From: an uncultured Bryobacterales bacterium
GTDB taxonomy: Bacteria; Acidobacteriota; Terriglobia; Bryobacterales; UBA6623
DNA: 64,000 nt
NCBI GenBank assembly: GCA_958295955.1
Contig: OY282420.1
Coordinates: 1,378,435-1,442,434, forward strand
Direction: 5' to 3'
The position numbers were made by a program, and so were the translations under genes. The notes under the pieces are model-generated. The model worked only from the letters and a program-made list of their open reading frames with translations, did not search any database and was not told the origin of the DNA. Shown piece by piece: positions 28,485 through 36,909 of this stretch; the stretch's first letter is position 1; each line of letters starts with the position of its first letter.

Positions 28485-30779
28485 ATGCAGAGAGGTTGGC
28501 GCGCGCGTTTGACGCCGGACTTGGCTAATTCTTACACTAAGGAAAGGCCGGTCGCCGGTTCTAAAGAGAGGAGTACCGCGGGCGGCGCGCTTTGCGTTTT
28601 CCGCTCTTCTCTCTTCCTGCTCAGACTGACTCGGAATCCCTTAGCTCTCTTCTTCAAGTTCTCCGCTCTTGCCGCCCCGCTCAGGCGGTCTTGCCCTGCG
28701 CTCATCCTCGCCGCGCTGTCGGCCGCGGTTGCCGGGGCGCAGTCCGCGGGCGACTTAACCATCACCACGGTCGCGGGGGGCGGCAGCTCCCTCGGGGACG
28801 GCGGCGCGGCCACTGCGGCGCAACTGAACAACCCCCGAGGCATAGCGGTGGACTGGGCGGGCAACCTGTACATCGCCGAGTGGGGCAACGAACGCATCCG
28901 CAAGGTGGACACTGCGGGGGTGATCTCCACGGTGGCGGGTACCGGCACGTTGGGCTTCAGTGGGGACGGCGGCGCGGCCACGTCGGCGCGACTGAACTCC
29001 CCCTATGGCGTGACGCCGGACGGGGCGGGCAACCTGTACATCGCCGATAGTTGGAACCACCGCATCCGCAAGGTGGACACTGCGGGGGTGATCTCCACGG
29101 TGGCGGGTACCGGCACGTTGGGCGCCTTCGGCGGGGACGGCGGCGCGGCCACTGCGGCGCGACTGAACTTGCCCGGCAGCGTGGCGCTGGACGCTTTGGG
29201 CAACCTGTACATCGCCGATTTGGTCAACCACCGCATCCGCAAGGTGGACACTGCGGGGGTGATCTCCACGGTGGCGGGTAGCAGCACGACGGGCGGCTTC
29301 GGCGGGGACGGCGGCGCGGCCACTGCGGCGCGACTGTACTTGCCCGACAGCGTGGCGCTGGACGCTTTGGGCAACCTGTACATCGCCGATTTGATCAACC
29401 ACCGCATCCGCAAGGTGGACACTGCGGGGGTGATCTCCACGGTGGCGGGTAGCAGCACGACGGGCGGCTTCGGCGGGGACGGCGGCGCGGCCGTTGCGGC
29501 GCAACTGAACGAACCCGAGGGCGTGGCGATGGACAGGTTGGGCAACCTGTACATCGCCGATAAGAGCAACCACCGCATCCGCAAGGTGGTGGGGGCGGGG
29601 CCGCCCGCGCCTGCCGCGCCGGTCGCGCGGCCCCGCGAGCCGGAACCGGCGGTGCGCACGCGAACCTTCGAGTTGGCCTTCGTGCTGCGGCAAGACGACG
29701 CTCCGGCGGCGCAGGAGGTCGTCTTGTACGCCGAGAACGGCGACGTGGATTTCCGCGCGCAGCCGGCGCAGCGTTGGCTCTCCGTCGAGCCCGCGAGCGG
29801 CAGCCTGGAAGAAGACGAAGAGGCGGTGGTAACGGTCACGGTGGATCCTGCCGGGCTGCGCGTAGGGCGGAGCGAGGGGCTTGTGTACGTGCGCTCCGGG
29901 GGGCGGGTGACGGCGCGGGTGCGGATCGCCTTGACCGTGCAGCCGGCCGCGGGGCCGGCGGTGTCGCAGCACGGCGTGGTCAACGCGGCGGTGCTGAGCG
30001 CCTTCGGCGAGCGGGGGCTGTTCGGCCCGCGGTTGCTGCCGTTGGCGGCGGGTTCGCTGGTGGTGGTGAGGGGCGAGAATTTCACCGAGGGAGAAGCGTA
30101 TGCGGCGGAGGGTTTCCCGCTGCCGGCGAGCTTGGGCGGGGTCACGGTGCAGTTCGACGGCCTGCAAGCGCGGCTGCTCGCGGTGGGCCCGCAGCGCATC
30201 GAAGCGCAGTTGCCCTCGCTGTTGGGCAGGGAAGCGCTCGAGGCGAGCGGAACCGCTTTGGCGACGGTGGTGGTGGAGACGGCCGCGGGCAGCAGCTATC
30301 CGCGGCGCTTCTGGGTAGCCGCCCATGCGCCGGGCGTGTTCACGGCGTCGGGCGCGGGAACGGGTCAGGCGGCGGCGCTGTTGGCGGGCGTGGGTGCGCT
30401 CGCGGCGCCGCGCGGCGCGAGTGGAGAGAGCCGGCCGGCGCGGGCCGGGGACGTGTTGGAGATTTACGCCACGGGGCTGGGGCCGGTATATCCGCCGTTG
30501 GCCGACGGGATGAACTCGTGCTTGCCGGCGGGCGTCTGTCTGGCCGACGGCTCGAACGTGGCGTTGCGGCATACGGCGGAGCGCCCGCGGGTCAGCATCG
30601 GCGGCGTGGAGGTCGCCGCGGACGGCGTGCTGTTCTCGGGACTTGCCCCGGCGCTGGCGGCGGTGAACGTGGTGCTGGTCGAAGTTCCCGCAGGCATCGA
30701 GCCGTCCGCCGCGGCGGAGGTGCTCATCGCCATCGGCGGCAGAAAGAGTCAGCCCGGCGTCACCGTTGCCGTGGAGTAA
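28485..30779 (+). CDS. Secreted NHL-repeat protein with TIGR03437-like C-terminus
   Basis: A 764-residue protein. The ATG at 28485 is chosen over the ATG at 28467 because AAGGAG lies eight bases upstream. A long basic N-terminus precedes a hydrophobic signal (LILAALSAAVAGAQS, about 72-86). Five NHL-type repeats follow (about 95-370), each with GNLYIAD and HRIRKVDTAGVISTVAG, probably forming a beta-propeller. Then comes an Ig/BACON-like region (about 385-480) and a C-terminal module (about 495-764) resembling the TIGR03437 domain common in Solibacteraceae (SLVVVRGENF, LEIYATGLG). The likely role is extracellular binding; no catalytic residues are evident. Confidence 0.8.
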   Translation: MQRGWRARLTPDLANSYTKERPVAGSKERSTAGGALCVFRSSLFLLRLTRNPLALFFKFSALAAPLRRSCPALILAALSAAVAGAQSAGDLTITTVAGGGSSLGDGGAATAAQLNNPRGIAVDWAGNLYIAEWGNERIRKVDTAGVISTVAGTGTLGFSGDGGAATSARLNSPYGVTPDGAGNLYIADSWNHRIRKVDTAGVISTVAGTGTLGAFGGDGGAATAARLNLPGSVALDALGNLYIADLVNHRIRKVDTAGVISTVAGSSTTGGFGGDGGAATAARLYLPDSVALDALGNLYIADLINHRIRKVDTAGVISTVAGSSTTGGFGGDGGAAVAAQLNEPEGVAMDRLGNLYIADKSNHRIRKVVGAGPPAPAAPVARPREPEPAVRTRTFELAFVLRQDDAPAAQEVVLYAENGDVDFRAQPAQRWLSVEPASGSLEEDEEAVVTVTVDPAGLRVGRSEGLVYVRSGGRVTARVRIALTVQPAAGPAVSQHGVVNAAVLSAFGERGLFGPRLLPLAAGSLVVVRGENFTEGEAYAAEGFPLPASLGGVTVQFDGLQARLLAVGPQRIEAQLPSLLGREALEASGTALATVVVETAAGSSYPRRFWVAAHAPGVFTASGAGTGQAAALLAGVGALAAPRGASGESRPARAGDVLEIYATGLGPVYPPLADGMNSCLPAGVCLADGSNVALRHTAERPRVSIGGVEVAADGVLFSGLAPALAAVNVVLVEVPAGIEPSAAAEVLIAIGGRKSQPGVTVAVE
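28755..29590 (+). repeat. Tandem DNA repeats encoding NHL units
   Basis: Units of 168-171 bases. The segment CGCATCCGCAAGGTGG recurs at about 28893, 29061, 29232, 29403 and 29574. The third and fourth units differ at only a few bases, so synonymous sites are also conserved. This indicates recent duplication or gene conversion within the gene. Confidence 0.9.
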
Positions 30780-30963
30780 TAGCCACGGTCTTGCTATTCA
30801 CCGGCCGCGCCGGCGGCCCCGGTCTGCGCGGCCGTTTCAATTGAGACAGTCGGCCAAATGGTTTGCGCCGCAGCGGCCACATGAGTTCCGCCCAATCGTC
30901 AAGAGCGTGGACTACACTGGAGTTTTGGCAAAAGCTCCCGGCGGAGCGGGAGCCCGAGGAAGC

Positions 30964-31731
30964 GTGAAGCTGATCATCGACACGGAAGCCGCCACGCTGA
31001 CAGTGGAAGAGAGCGGGAACAGGCAAACCCACGGCCTTTACACCAAGGAAGCTTTCGAGTTGCTTTCTCTGCAGTGGCTCCGCGTGGGTTGGAGCCTGCG
31101 GCAATACATGACCTTCACTTGGCAGGGCTTGCCGGTGCTCCAACTCCCGGAAGATCTGCTTCGGCTGCAGGAAGCGGTGCATCGAATCCGGCCGACCTTG
31201 ATCGTGGAGACGGGCGTGTGCCGGGGCGGGTCGCTGCTGTTTTCGGCGACGCTCTGCAAAGCCGCGGACCGCGGCCGCGTCGTCGGCATCGACCGGCATA
31301 TCCCCGCACAGGTGCGGTCGGCGATCGAGAGCCATGCGCTCTCGCCTCTGATCCGCCTCATCGAAGGCGACTCGGTCTCAACCGCAGTGGTGGCGGAAGT
31401 CGCCGGGCTGGTTGAAGAAGACGACACGGTGCTGGTCATTCTCGACTCGGACCATGCGCAAGAGCATGTCCTGGCCGAGTTGGAGCGATATTCTCGCTTT
31501 GTGACGCCCGGTTCGTACGTGGTTGCGGCCGACGGCATCATGCGCGACCTCGCCGACGTGCCGGGAGGGAGCGCGGAATGGGCGTTCGACAACCCGTTTG
31601 CGGCGGCAACGGAGTTCCTGGAACGCAACCCCGAGTTCGAACGGGCGCCGCCCCCGTGGCCGCACCGCGAAAGCGAGCTCACCGAGAACGTCAGCTACTG
31701 GCCCGGAGGCTGGCTGCGGAGGCGGCCATGA
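30964..31731 (+). CDS. CmcI / cephalosporin hydroxylase-family methyltransferase
   Basis: A 255-residue protein of the CmcI / rhamnosyl O-methyltransferase family. It has the SAM-binding pattern VETGVCRGGSLLFSA, acidic VVGIDRHI, and VILDSDHAQEHVLAEL, which contributes metal ligands, followed by VTPGSYVVAADGIM. Family members O-methylate sugars or secondary metabolites. The start is GTG at 30964, with GAGGAA immediately upstream; the 185 bases before it are non-coding. Its stop overlaps the ATG of a 19-codon reading frame. It is the first of three clustered methyltransferase genes. Confidence 0.8.
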   Translation: MKLIIDTEAATLTVEESGNRQTHGLYTKEAFELLSLQWLRVGWSLRQYMTFTWQGLPVLQLPEDLLRLQEAVHRIRPTLIVETGVCRGGSLLFSATLCKAADRGRVVGIDRHIPAQVRSAIESHALSPLIRLIEGDSVSTAVVAEVAGLVEEDDTVLVILDSDHAQEHVLAELERYSRFVTPGSYVVAADGIMRDLADVPGGSAEWAFDNPFAAATEFLERNPEFERAPPPWPHRESELTENVSYWPGGWLRRRP

Positions 31732-31787
31732 GCAATCCCCGTACCGTCGTTCGCGGCAGCGCATGCGCTGCGCCCCTGCGCCGATGA
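31728..31787 (+). CDS. Possible 19-residue relay reading frame between two methyltransferases
   Basis: ATG at 31728 overlaps the TGA of the CmcI-like gene (ATGA), and its own TGA overlaps the ATG of the next methyltransferase (ATGA at 31784). The encoded peptide begins MSNPRTVVRG and resembles nothing I know. Its likely purpose, if translated, is to hand ribosomes from one gene to the next. It could be coincidence. Confidence 0.3.
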   Translation: MSNPRTVVRGSACAAPLRR

Positions 31788-32551
31788 CAAGCCCGGACAT
31801 CCAACAGGAGATCGAGCGCCTCGGCCCCTGGTTCTACGAATTCGATCTCGGCGGCGGCCGGCGAACAACGTCCGCTCTTCCTGCGGAAGTCACGCCCATC
31901 TTTGCGACGCGCCTTGAGATGGTAAGCCGGGCGGCCGAAGCTCACTTTGGATCGCGGATGCGCGCGATCGACTGCATCGACGTCGGCTGTCACGAGGGGT
32001 TTTACTCCCTGGCCCTGGCGCGGCAGGGCGCGCGGAGGGTTCTCGGCATCGACGTGCGGGAATCGAATCTGAAGAAAGCCCGTTTTGTCGCCGGCGTCTT
32101 GGGACTGGGCAACGTCGAGTACCGGCTGGGGAACTGCGAGGGCCTGTCCGCCGAGAGCGTCGGTCAATACGATCTGTCGCTGTTCCTCGGCATTCTGTAC
32201 CATCTTGAGAATCCGATGCTTTGCCTGCGCAACATGGCCGCCGTCACCAAGGAGTTGTGCATCGTCGAGACGCAGGTGATTGACGAGGTTCGCGGTTCTA
32301 CGGAATGGGGCGCCCGGTCATGGACGCGCGATTACCGGGGGGTCATGGCGCTGATCGACGAGTCCCCCGAACACTACGCGCAGAACGCAGAGACCGGCGC
32401 GTCGCCGGTCGCCATGTGCCCCTCGCCGCAAGCCCTCGAGTTCATGCTGCGTCAAGCCGGCTTCCGCAAGACTGAGATCGTCGCGCCTCCGCCCGATGCA
32501 TACGAACAGCAAAAGCGCCGCAAGCGGCTGGTCTGCGCCGCCTATAAGTGA
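31784..32551 (+). CDS. SAM-dependent methyltransferase (CmoB-like fold)
   Basis: A 255-residue class I methyltransferase. Motif I is IDVGCHEGFYSLALA (about 64-78), motif II ends in GIDVRESNLKKA, and the post-motif region has FLGILYHLENP, as in CmoB/DUF1698-type enzymes. The acceptor is unknown. ATG at 31784 is used because it forms the ATGA overlap described above and begins just before the conserved LGPWFYEFDLGGG; an ATG at 31763 is an alternative. The third methyltransferase follows after 28 bases. Confidence 0.78.
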   Translation: MTSPDIQQEIERLGPWFYEFDLGGGRRTTSALPAEVTPIFATRLEMVSRAAEAHFGSRMRAIDCIDVGCHEGFYSLALARQGARRVLGIDVRESNLKKARFVAGVLGLGNVEYRLGNCEGLSAESVGQYDLSLFLGILYHLENPMLCLRNMAAVTKELCIVETQVIDEVRGSTEWGARSWTRDYRGVMALIDESPEHYAQNAETGASPVAMCPSPQALEFMLRQAGFRKTEIVAPPPDAYEQQKRRKRLVCAAYK

Positions 32552-32579
32552 TACGCCGCCGGGTCAACGGAACAATGCG

Positions 32580-33443
32580 ATGGAACTGAGAGAAGCGCAC
32601 TTCCGAGCGGCGCGGGAGTTTCTGCGCCAAGCCCGCGAGCGGGGCTACGGCGACTTGAGCGACTATTACTGGTACCACACCGTCGATCTGGGCAACGGTC
32701 TGGTGACTCCCGGCAGCTACGATTACCGCGCCGGCTTGCCCCTCTTCGGCTTTCCGGCGGATATGCACGGCATGAGAGTTCTGGATGTCGGCGCGGCGAC
32801 CGGATTCTTTTCCTTCGAGTTCGAGCGCCGCGGCGCAGACGTTGTCTCAGTGGAAATGGCCTCGTTCTCTGATCTGGATGTCTTTCCGGGAGAAGACATC
32901 GACCGCGCCCTGCGCAAGATCAAGGACATGATGCGCGGCCACTCCACCTTTTCCAGCGGGCAAGAGGAGCGCATTTTCCTGGAAAAAACTCCCGAAGAAA
33001 TCTATTTCCTGCTTCTTGACGGCCCCTTTCGATTTTGCCGCAAAGTCCTGGGGTCTCGGGTGAAGCGGCGCTATTCCAATATCTACGACCTGTCTTCGCA
33101 AAAAATCGGAGGGGACTTCGATCTCGTCTTCATCGGGGACGTTCTGATCCATACCCTATACCCTTTGCAAGCCTTGGCCGCGGCGGCCCGCCTCTGCCGC
33201 CGGACTCTCGTCCTCTCGCAAGCGCTGCCGGCAGGACCCGACGCTCCCCCGGCCATGCTCTACGTGGGCGGCGACCGGCCGGGAGAAGACGAGGTTTCGT
33301 GGTTCCAGCCGAACTTCTCGTGCTTCGAGCAGATGTTGAAGAAACTCGGATTCCGCCAAGTCTCATTGGCGGGCCATCACGCGGGGGTGGTAAAACCCGG
33401 GGGCGGCCGTTACAAGCGAGCCGTCATTCACGCCCGGCGTTAA
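32580..33443 (+). CDS. SAM-dependent methyltransferase (CmoB/DUF1698-like)
   Basis: A 287-residue class I methyltransferase starting MELREAHF. It has WYHTVDLGNGLVTPGSYDYR before the fold, typical of tRNA (mo5U34)-methyltransferase-like proteins, motif I LDVGAATGFFSFEF (about 70-83), VSVEM, and DLVFIGDVLIHTLYP. True CmoB acts on tRNA carboxymethoxyuridine. Here the clustering with two other methyltransferases suggests small-molecule or glycan methylation instead, but this is inference. Confidence 0.78.
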   Translation: MELREAHFRAAREFLRQARERGYGDLSDYYWYHTVDLGNGLVTPGSYDYRAGLPLFGFPADMHGMRVLDVGAATGFFSFEFERRGADVVSVEMASFSDLDVFPGEDIDRALRKIKDMMRGHSTFSSGQEERIFLEKTPEEIYFLLLDGPFRFCRKVLGSRVKRRYSNIYDLSSQKIGGDFDLVFIGDVLIHTLYPLQALAAAARLCRRTLVLSQALPAGPDAPPAMLYVGGDRPGEDEVSWFQPNFSCFEQMLKKLGFRQVSLAGHHAGVVKPGGGRYKRAVIHARR

Positions 33444-33471
33444 GGCGCTCGCTGCGCGCTCGACTTTTAGC

Positions 33472-33548
33472 TGGCGCGCTCGGGAGGATTCGAACCCCCG
33501 GCCTTCTGGTCCGTAGCCAGACGCTCTATCCAGCTGAGCTACGAGCGC
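33472..33548 (-). tRNA. tRNA-Arg (anticodon ACG)
   Basis: A 77-base cloverleaf read on the minus strand. The acceptor stem is GCGCTCG paired with CGAGCGC, the D-arm contains AGCTCAGCTGGATAGAGC, and the anticodon stem TCTGG/CCAGA encloses CTACGGA with ACG at 33514-33512. The T-loop GGTTCGAATC is intact and CCA is encoded at the 3' end (33474-33472). Confidence 0.97.
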
Positions 33549-33640
33549 GTTTCCATCATTCTAGCGCAAAACGAACGGCGCAAGATTGCCGGCGGCGCCT
33601 TTTGCCAACCGCCCTCCTTTTGCGCGACACTAGGGGAGCT

Positions 33641-34828
33641 ATGCAGGAAGCCGTTATCGTCGAATCGCTCAGAACGCCGCTGGCCAAATCGTTTCGCGGG
33701 TCGCTGAATCTTACGCGCCCGGACGACCAGGCCGCTCACTGCATCCGCGCCGTGCTCGACAAGACGCCGCAACTCGATGCGCGCGAAGTCGGCGACGTAG
33801 TGCTCGGCTGCGGCCAGCCGCACGGGCCGGCCGGGCACAACGTCGCCCGCATCGCGGCGCTGCTGGCCGGTTTGCCGGCATCCGTCGGCGGAACGACCGT
33901 CAACCGCTTTTGCTCGTCGGGGCTGCAGGCCGTGGCGATCGCCGCCCACCAGGTGATGGCCGAAAACGAAACCGCCGTGTTCGGCGGAGGCGTCGAATCG
34001 ATCACCATGATGCCGCGCGGCGGGTCGCCGAATCCCAAGCTCAAGGAAGCGAACCCCGGGGTCTATATGGTCATGGGCGATACCGCCGAAGTCGTGGCCA
34101 AGCGCTACGGCATCGGCCGGGAAGCGCAGGACGAGTATTCTCTGCAAAGCCAGCAACGCACGGCGCGCGCCCAGAACGAAGGCTTCTTCGCCGGCGAACT
34201 GGCGCCGATGGAGGTCATGCGCGGCATCGTCGACAAAGCAACCAAAAAAATCGCCGGCCAAGAGCGGCATACGCTCGCGGCCGACGAGTGCAACCGCCCC
34301 AATACAACGCTCGAAGGACTGGCGTCGCTGCCGCCCTACTTCGACCCGCATTCGGGGGAAGGGTCGGTGACCGCGGGCAATTCCTCGCAATTGTCGGACG
34401 GCGCGTCGGCGACGCTGGTGATGTCCCGCAAGCGGGCCGAGCAACTCGACATTCCGTACAAGCTGGTTTTCCGCGGTTTCGCCACCGCCGGCTGCGAGCC
34501 GGACGAAATGGGCATCGGACCGGTCTTTGCGGCGCCGAAGCTGCTCAAGAATCACGGCCTGACCGTTGACGACATCGATGTCTGGGAGCTCAACGAAGCC
34601 TTCGCCGTGCAGGTTATCTATTGCCGCGACCGACTGGGCATCCCCAACGAAAAGCTCAACCCCAACGGCGGCTCGATTTCGATCGGGCATCCCTTCGGCA
34701 TGACGGGCTCGCGGATGGTCGGCACGCTGGCCAACGAGATGCGCCGCCGCAAGGCGAAGTACGGTGTCGTGACGATGTGCGTCGGCGGCGGCCAAGGCGC
34801 CGCCGGGCTATTCGAAGGCGTCTGGTAA
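33641..34828 (+). CDS. Thiolase (acetyl-CoA C-acyltransferase)
   Basis: A 395-residue thiolase. The acyl-accepting Cys91 lies in NRFCSSGLQ, the catalytic His in SIGHPFGMTG, and the second Cys in TMCVGGGQGAAG. Such enzymes either cleave 3-ketoacyl-CoA in beta-oxidation (FadA-like) or condense acetyl-CoA. The N-terminus (EAVIVESLRTPLAKSFRG) is FadA/FadI-like. AGGGGAG lies just before the ATG. No fadB partner is adjacent. A strong hairpin ends the gene. Confidence 0.93.
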   Translation: MQEAVIVESLRTPLAKSFRGSLNLTRPDDQAAHCIRAVLDKTPQLDAREVGDVVLGCGQPHGPAGHNVARIAALLAGLPASVGGTTVNRFCSSGLQAVAIAAHQVMAENETAVFGGGVESITMMPRGGSPNPKLKEANPGVYMVMGDTAEVVAKRYGIGREAQDEYSLQSQQRTARAQNEGFFAGELAPMEVMRGIVDKATKKIAGQERHTLAADECNRPNTTLEGLASLPPYFDPHSGEGSVTAGNSSQLSDGASATLVMSRKRAEQLDIPYKLVFRGFATAGCEPDEMGIGPVFAAPKLLKNHGLTVDDIDVWELNEAFAVQVIYCRDRLGIPNEKLNPNGGSISIGHPFGMTGSRMVGTLANEMRRRKAKYGVVTMCVGGGQGAAGLFEGVW

Positions 34829-34832
34829 GGGC

Positions 34833-34867
34833 ACGGCGCGGCGGCGGTCGGACCGCCGCCGCGCCGT
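34833..34867. terminator. Perfect inverted repeat between convergent genes
   Basis: A 17-base perfect inverted repeat with a single-base loop lies four bases after the thiolase stop and before the peroxiredoxin stop. It probably acts as a bidirectional terminator, although there is no T-tract. Confidence 0.6.
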
Positions 34868-34884
34868 CGATTCCCGGTAAATTT

Positions 34885-35400
34885 CTACAGCTTGCTGCAG
34901 GCGTTCGCCGCGCCCATCGGGTCGATCGCGCCCCCTCCGGACTCGACGTGGGCGATCTTGCCGCTCTTGTCGATGACGAAGGTGGTGCGGCTCGACATGT
35001 TCCGCTCCGCGTTGTAGATGCCGAATTTCTTCGAGACCGCGCCATCCTCGTCGCTCAGCAGGGCGAACTCCAGATTGAGCGACTCGGCGAATTCCTTGTT
35101 GCGCTGCAGCGGATCGGTGCTGACTCCGAAAACGACGGAATCGCTGTCGGTGAACTGCGAGATACCAGCCTGGTATCCCTTCATTTCGCGCGTTCAACCA
35201 CCGGTGAACGCCTTGGGGAAGAAGGCCAGGACAACGTTCTTCTTGCCCTTGTACGCAGACAGCACGGCGTCTTTGCCGTCAGTGCCGGGCAGGGTGAAAT
35301 CGGGGGCGGCATCGCCCACGGCCGGGGCTGCCGAAGCAGTTCCCGCGGCGGCCATCGCCGCGCCGGTGAGCAAGATCTCCCTTCGTGAAAGGCGACTCAT
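34885..35400 (-). CDS. Tat-exported peroxiredoxin, predicted selenoprotein (Sec69 = TGA)
   Basis: An AhpC/TSA/Bcp-type thiol peroxidase of 171 residues if the TGA at 35196-35194 is read as selenocysteine. Upstream of it: Tat-like signal ([16 protein letters not shown]), then [10 protein letters not shown] and FFPKAFTGG. Downstream in the same frame: [29 protein letters not shown] and a normal stop. The canonical family motif is F(F/Y)P-x-A-x-TPGCT, so the TGA sits exactly at the peroxidatic Cys. AAGGAG lies five bases before the ATG. A stem-loop suited to SECIS function begins 14 bases after the TGA. Cys168 near the C-terminus is the only other thiol. A standard caller would split this gene in two. 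Confidence 0.88.
35159..35179 (-). promoter_or_regulatory. Candidate bacterial SECIS element
   Basis: A nine-base-pair stem (GGGATACCA with TGGTATCTC, one G-U) and a GGC apical loop, starting 14 bases after the in-frame TGA; the loop begins 23 bases after it. If the closing A-U opens, the loop reads AGGCU, similar to the AGGUCU loop of E. coli fdhF. SelB binding here would direct selenocysteine insertion. Confidence 0.7.
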
Positions 35401-35694
35401 GGTTTCTCCTTCATTCTCGTAGTCTTTGGAGTGCAGACGGACGCGAGGCCCGGCCGTAACGTTTCGCCATGAGTGTAGCATCCCGGCGGCGGGCGCGCGC
35501 AACGCCGCCCGCGAAGGTTGCAGAGACTGCCGTCGAAGGCGGCGCCGAGCCTGCCGCTTGCCCGGCGGATTGCGGAGACTGCGATGAGCGGCAACGAAAA
35601 GAAGGGTTCCCGTTTGGGGCAAGCGGACCAAGAGCGCGCGTTTTGGACACGACCGGACAACAAGCTTGCGGAGTGCTAAACTGGCGCCAGCCCC

Positions 35695-36909
35695 ATGACC
35701 AGCCGCCGCTCGTTTCTGACCGGTCTCGCGGCCGGCGCATTGCTCCCACCGCCGGCGGTTCCCCAGACGAAGGGGAAGCTGCGCATTACGTCCGTCGAGT
35801 GCATCCCGGTGAAACTTTGGGCGCGCAGCAGCCAAGGGCGGCTGCCGGAGTTCAAGGGCGATTTCGATCCGGCCCGCTGGCGCTATTCGGGGCCGTATGC
35901 GCAGCTTGCCAGCGCGCAGATGGTCATCGTCAAGACCGACCAGGGCATTACCGGTTACGGCCTGGGCGCGGGCGGGGCGGTCGCTGCGGAGATTATTCAC
36001 GGCCACTTGCAGCATTTGCTTGTCGGCGCGAATCCGCTCAACATCGAGTTGCTGTGGGATCAGATGTACACATCGTCAGCGCTGTACGGGCGGCGCGGCG
36101 TCTTCGTGATGGCGCTCAGCGGCATCGACAATGCGCTGTGGGATATCGCCGGCAAGTACGCCGAGCAGCCCGTTTACCGCTTGATCGGCGGCGCGCGGGC
36201 GGAGAAGACGCCCGGCTACTTCACGAACGCCGACCCCTCGGTCGGGTTGGAATTGGGCTTCGAGCACTTCAAGCTGCCGGTCCGCGACGGCGTTCGGCAA
36301 GGCAAAGCCGGAATGCGGCGCACGGTCGAAAGTCTCGCCGAGGCGCGCAAAACCATTGGTCCGGAGCGCACGCTGATGATCGACTGCGGCACGCGCTGGA
36401 ACGATGAAAACTACACGCTCGAGATGGCCCGGCTGCTCGAGGATCTCGACCTCTATTTCATCGAGGAGCCCTTGTCGCCCGACAACATCCTGGGCTACGA
36501 GCGGCTGATCGAAGAAATCGACAGCGCCATGATCGTCAACGGCGAGCACGAATACACGCAGTACGGCTACGCCATGCTGCTGCATCACAACGCCACGGAG
36601 ATTCTGCAGCCCGACATCAGTTGGTGCGGCGGGCTGACGGCGCTGCGCAAGATCGCCCAGATGGGCGCCGAGCGCGGCCTGCCGATCATTCCGCACCGCG
36701 GCAGCAGCCTCTACGGCATGGCCGTCGTGCTGACGGCGAACGCGCCGCTGGCCGAGAGCTTCGGCACCGGCGACAACGGAACCGATCTCATGCTGGCCAT
36801 GTCTTCGCCTTACAAGGACGGCTATTACTATCCGACGGACAAACCCGGCTTCGGAACCGAAGTGACCGAAGAGATGATTCGCAAACATGCCGGCAGCAGC
36901 GCAGTCTAA
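35695..36909 (+). CDS. Exported enolase-superfamily dehydratase (L-rhamnonate dehydratase-like)
   Basis: A 404-residue mandelate racemase/muconate-lactonizing family protein. A Tat-like signal ([15 protein letters not shown]) precedes the capping domain (about 30-150) and the barrel. The three metal ligands fit [19 protein letters not shown] and [18 protein letters not shown] carries the candidate catalytic His, as in L-rhamnonate dehydratases. It should dehydrate a sugar acid to a 2-keto-3-deoxy acid, but in the periplasm rather than the cytosol. It overlaps the DapA-like gene by 23 bases, so the two enzymes are probably consecutive steps. Confidence 0.82.
   Translation: MTSRRSFLTGLAAGALLPPPAVPQTKGKLRITSVECIPVKLWARSSQGRLPEFKGDFDPARWRYSGPYAQLASAQMVIVKTDQGITGYGLGAGGAVAAEIIHGHLQHLLVGANPLNIELLWDQMYTSSALYGRRGVFVMALSGIDNALWDIAGKYAEQPVYRLIGGARAEKTPGYFTNADPSVGLELGFEHFKLPVRDGVRQGKAGMRRTVESLAEARKTIGPERTLMIDCGTRWNDENYTLEMARLLEDLDLYFIEEPLSPDNILGYERLIEEIDSAMIVNGEHEYTQYGYAMLLHHNATEILQPDISWCGGLTALRKIAQMGAERGLPIIPHRGSSLYGMAVVLTANAPLAESFGTGDNGTDLMLAMSSPYKDGYYYPTDKPGFGTEVTEEMIRKHAGSSAV

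Noticed and set aside
28755..29590. Regularly spaced repeats that might look like a CRISPR array
   Set aside because: Units are 168-171 bases, multiples of three, and lie inside an open frame encoding NHL repeats; there are no short repeats with unique spacers.
32580..33443. Calling the third methyltransferase CmoB outright
   Set aside because: The fold and WYHTVDLGNG segment fit, but cmoA is absent nearby and the gene clusters with non-tRNA methyltransferases, so a specific symbol is not justified.
34885..35400. Interpreting the peroxiredoxin as a frameshifted or nonsense-inactivated pseudogene
   Set aside because: Both halves are in the same frame, both well preserved, and the only stop falls precisely on the catalytic Cys codon and is followed by a SECIS-like stem. 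A random nonsense mutation there is much less likely than selenocysteine.
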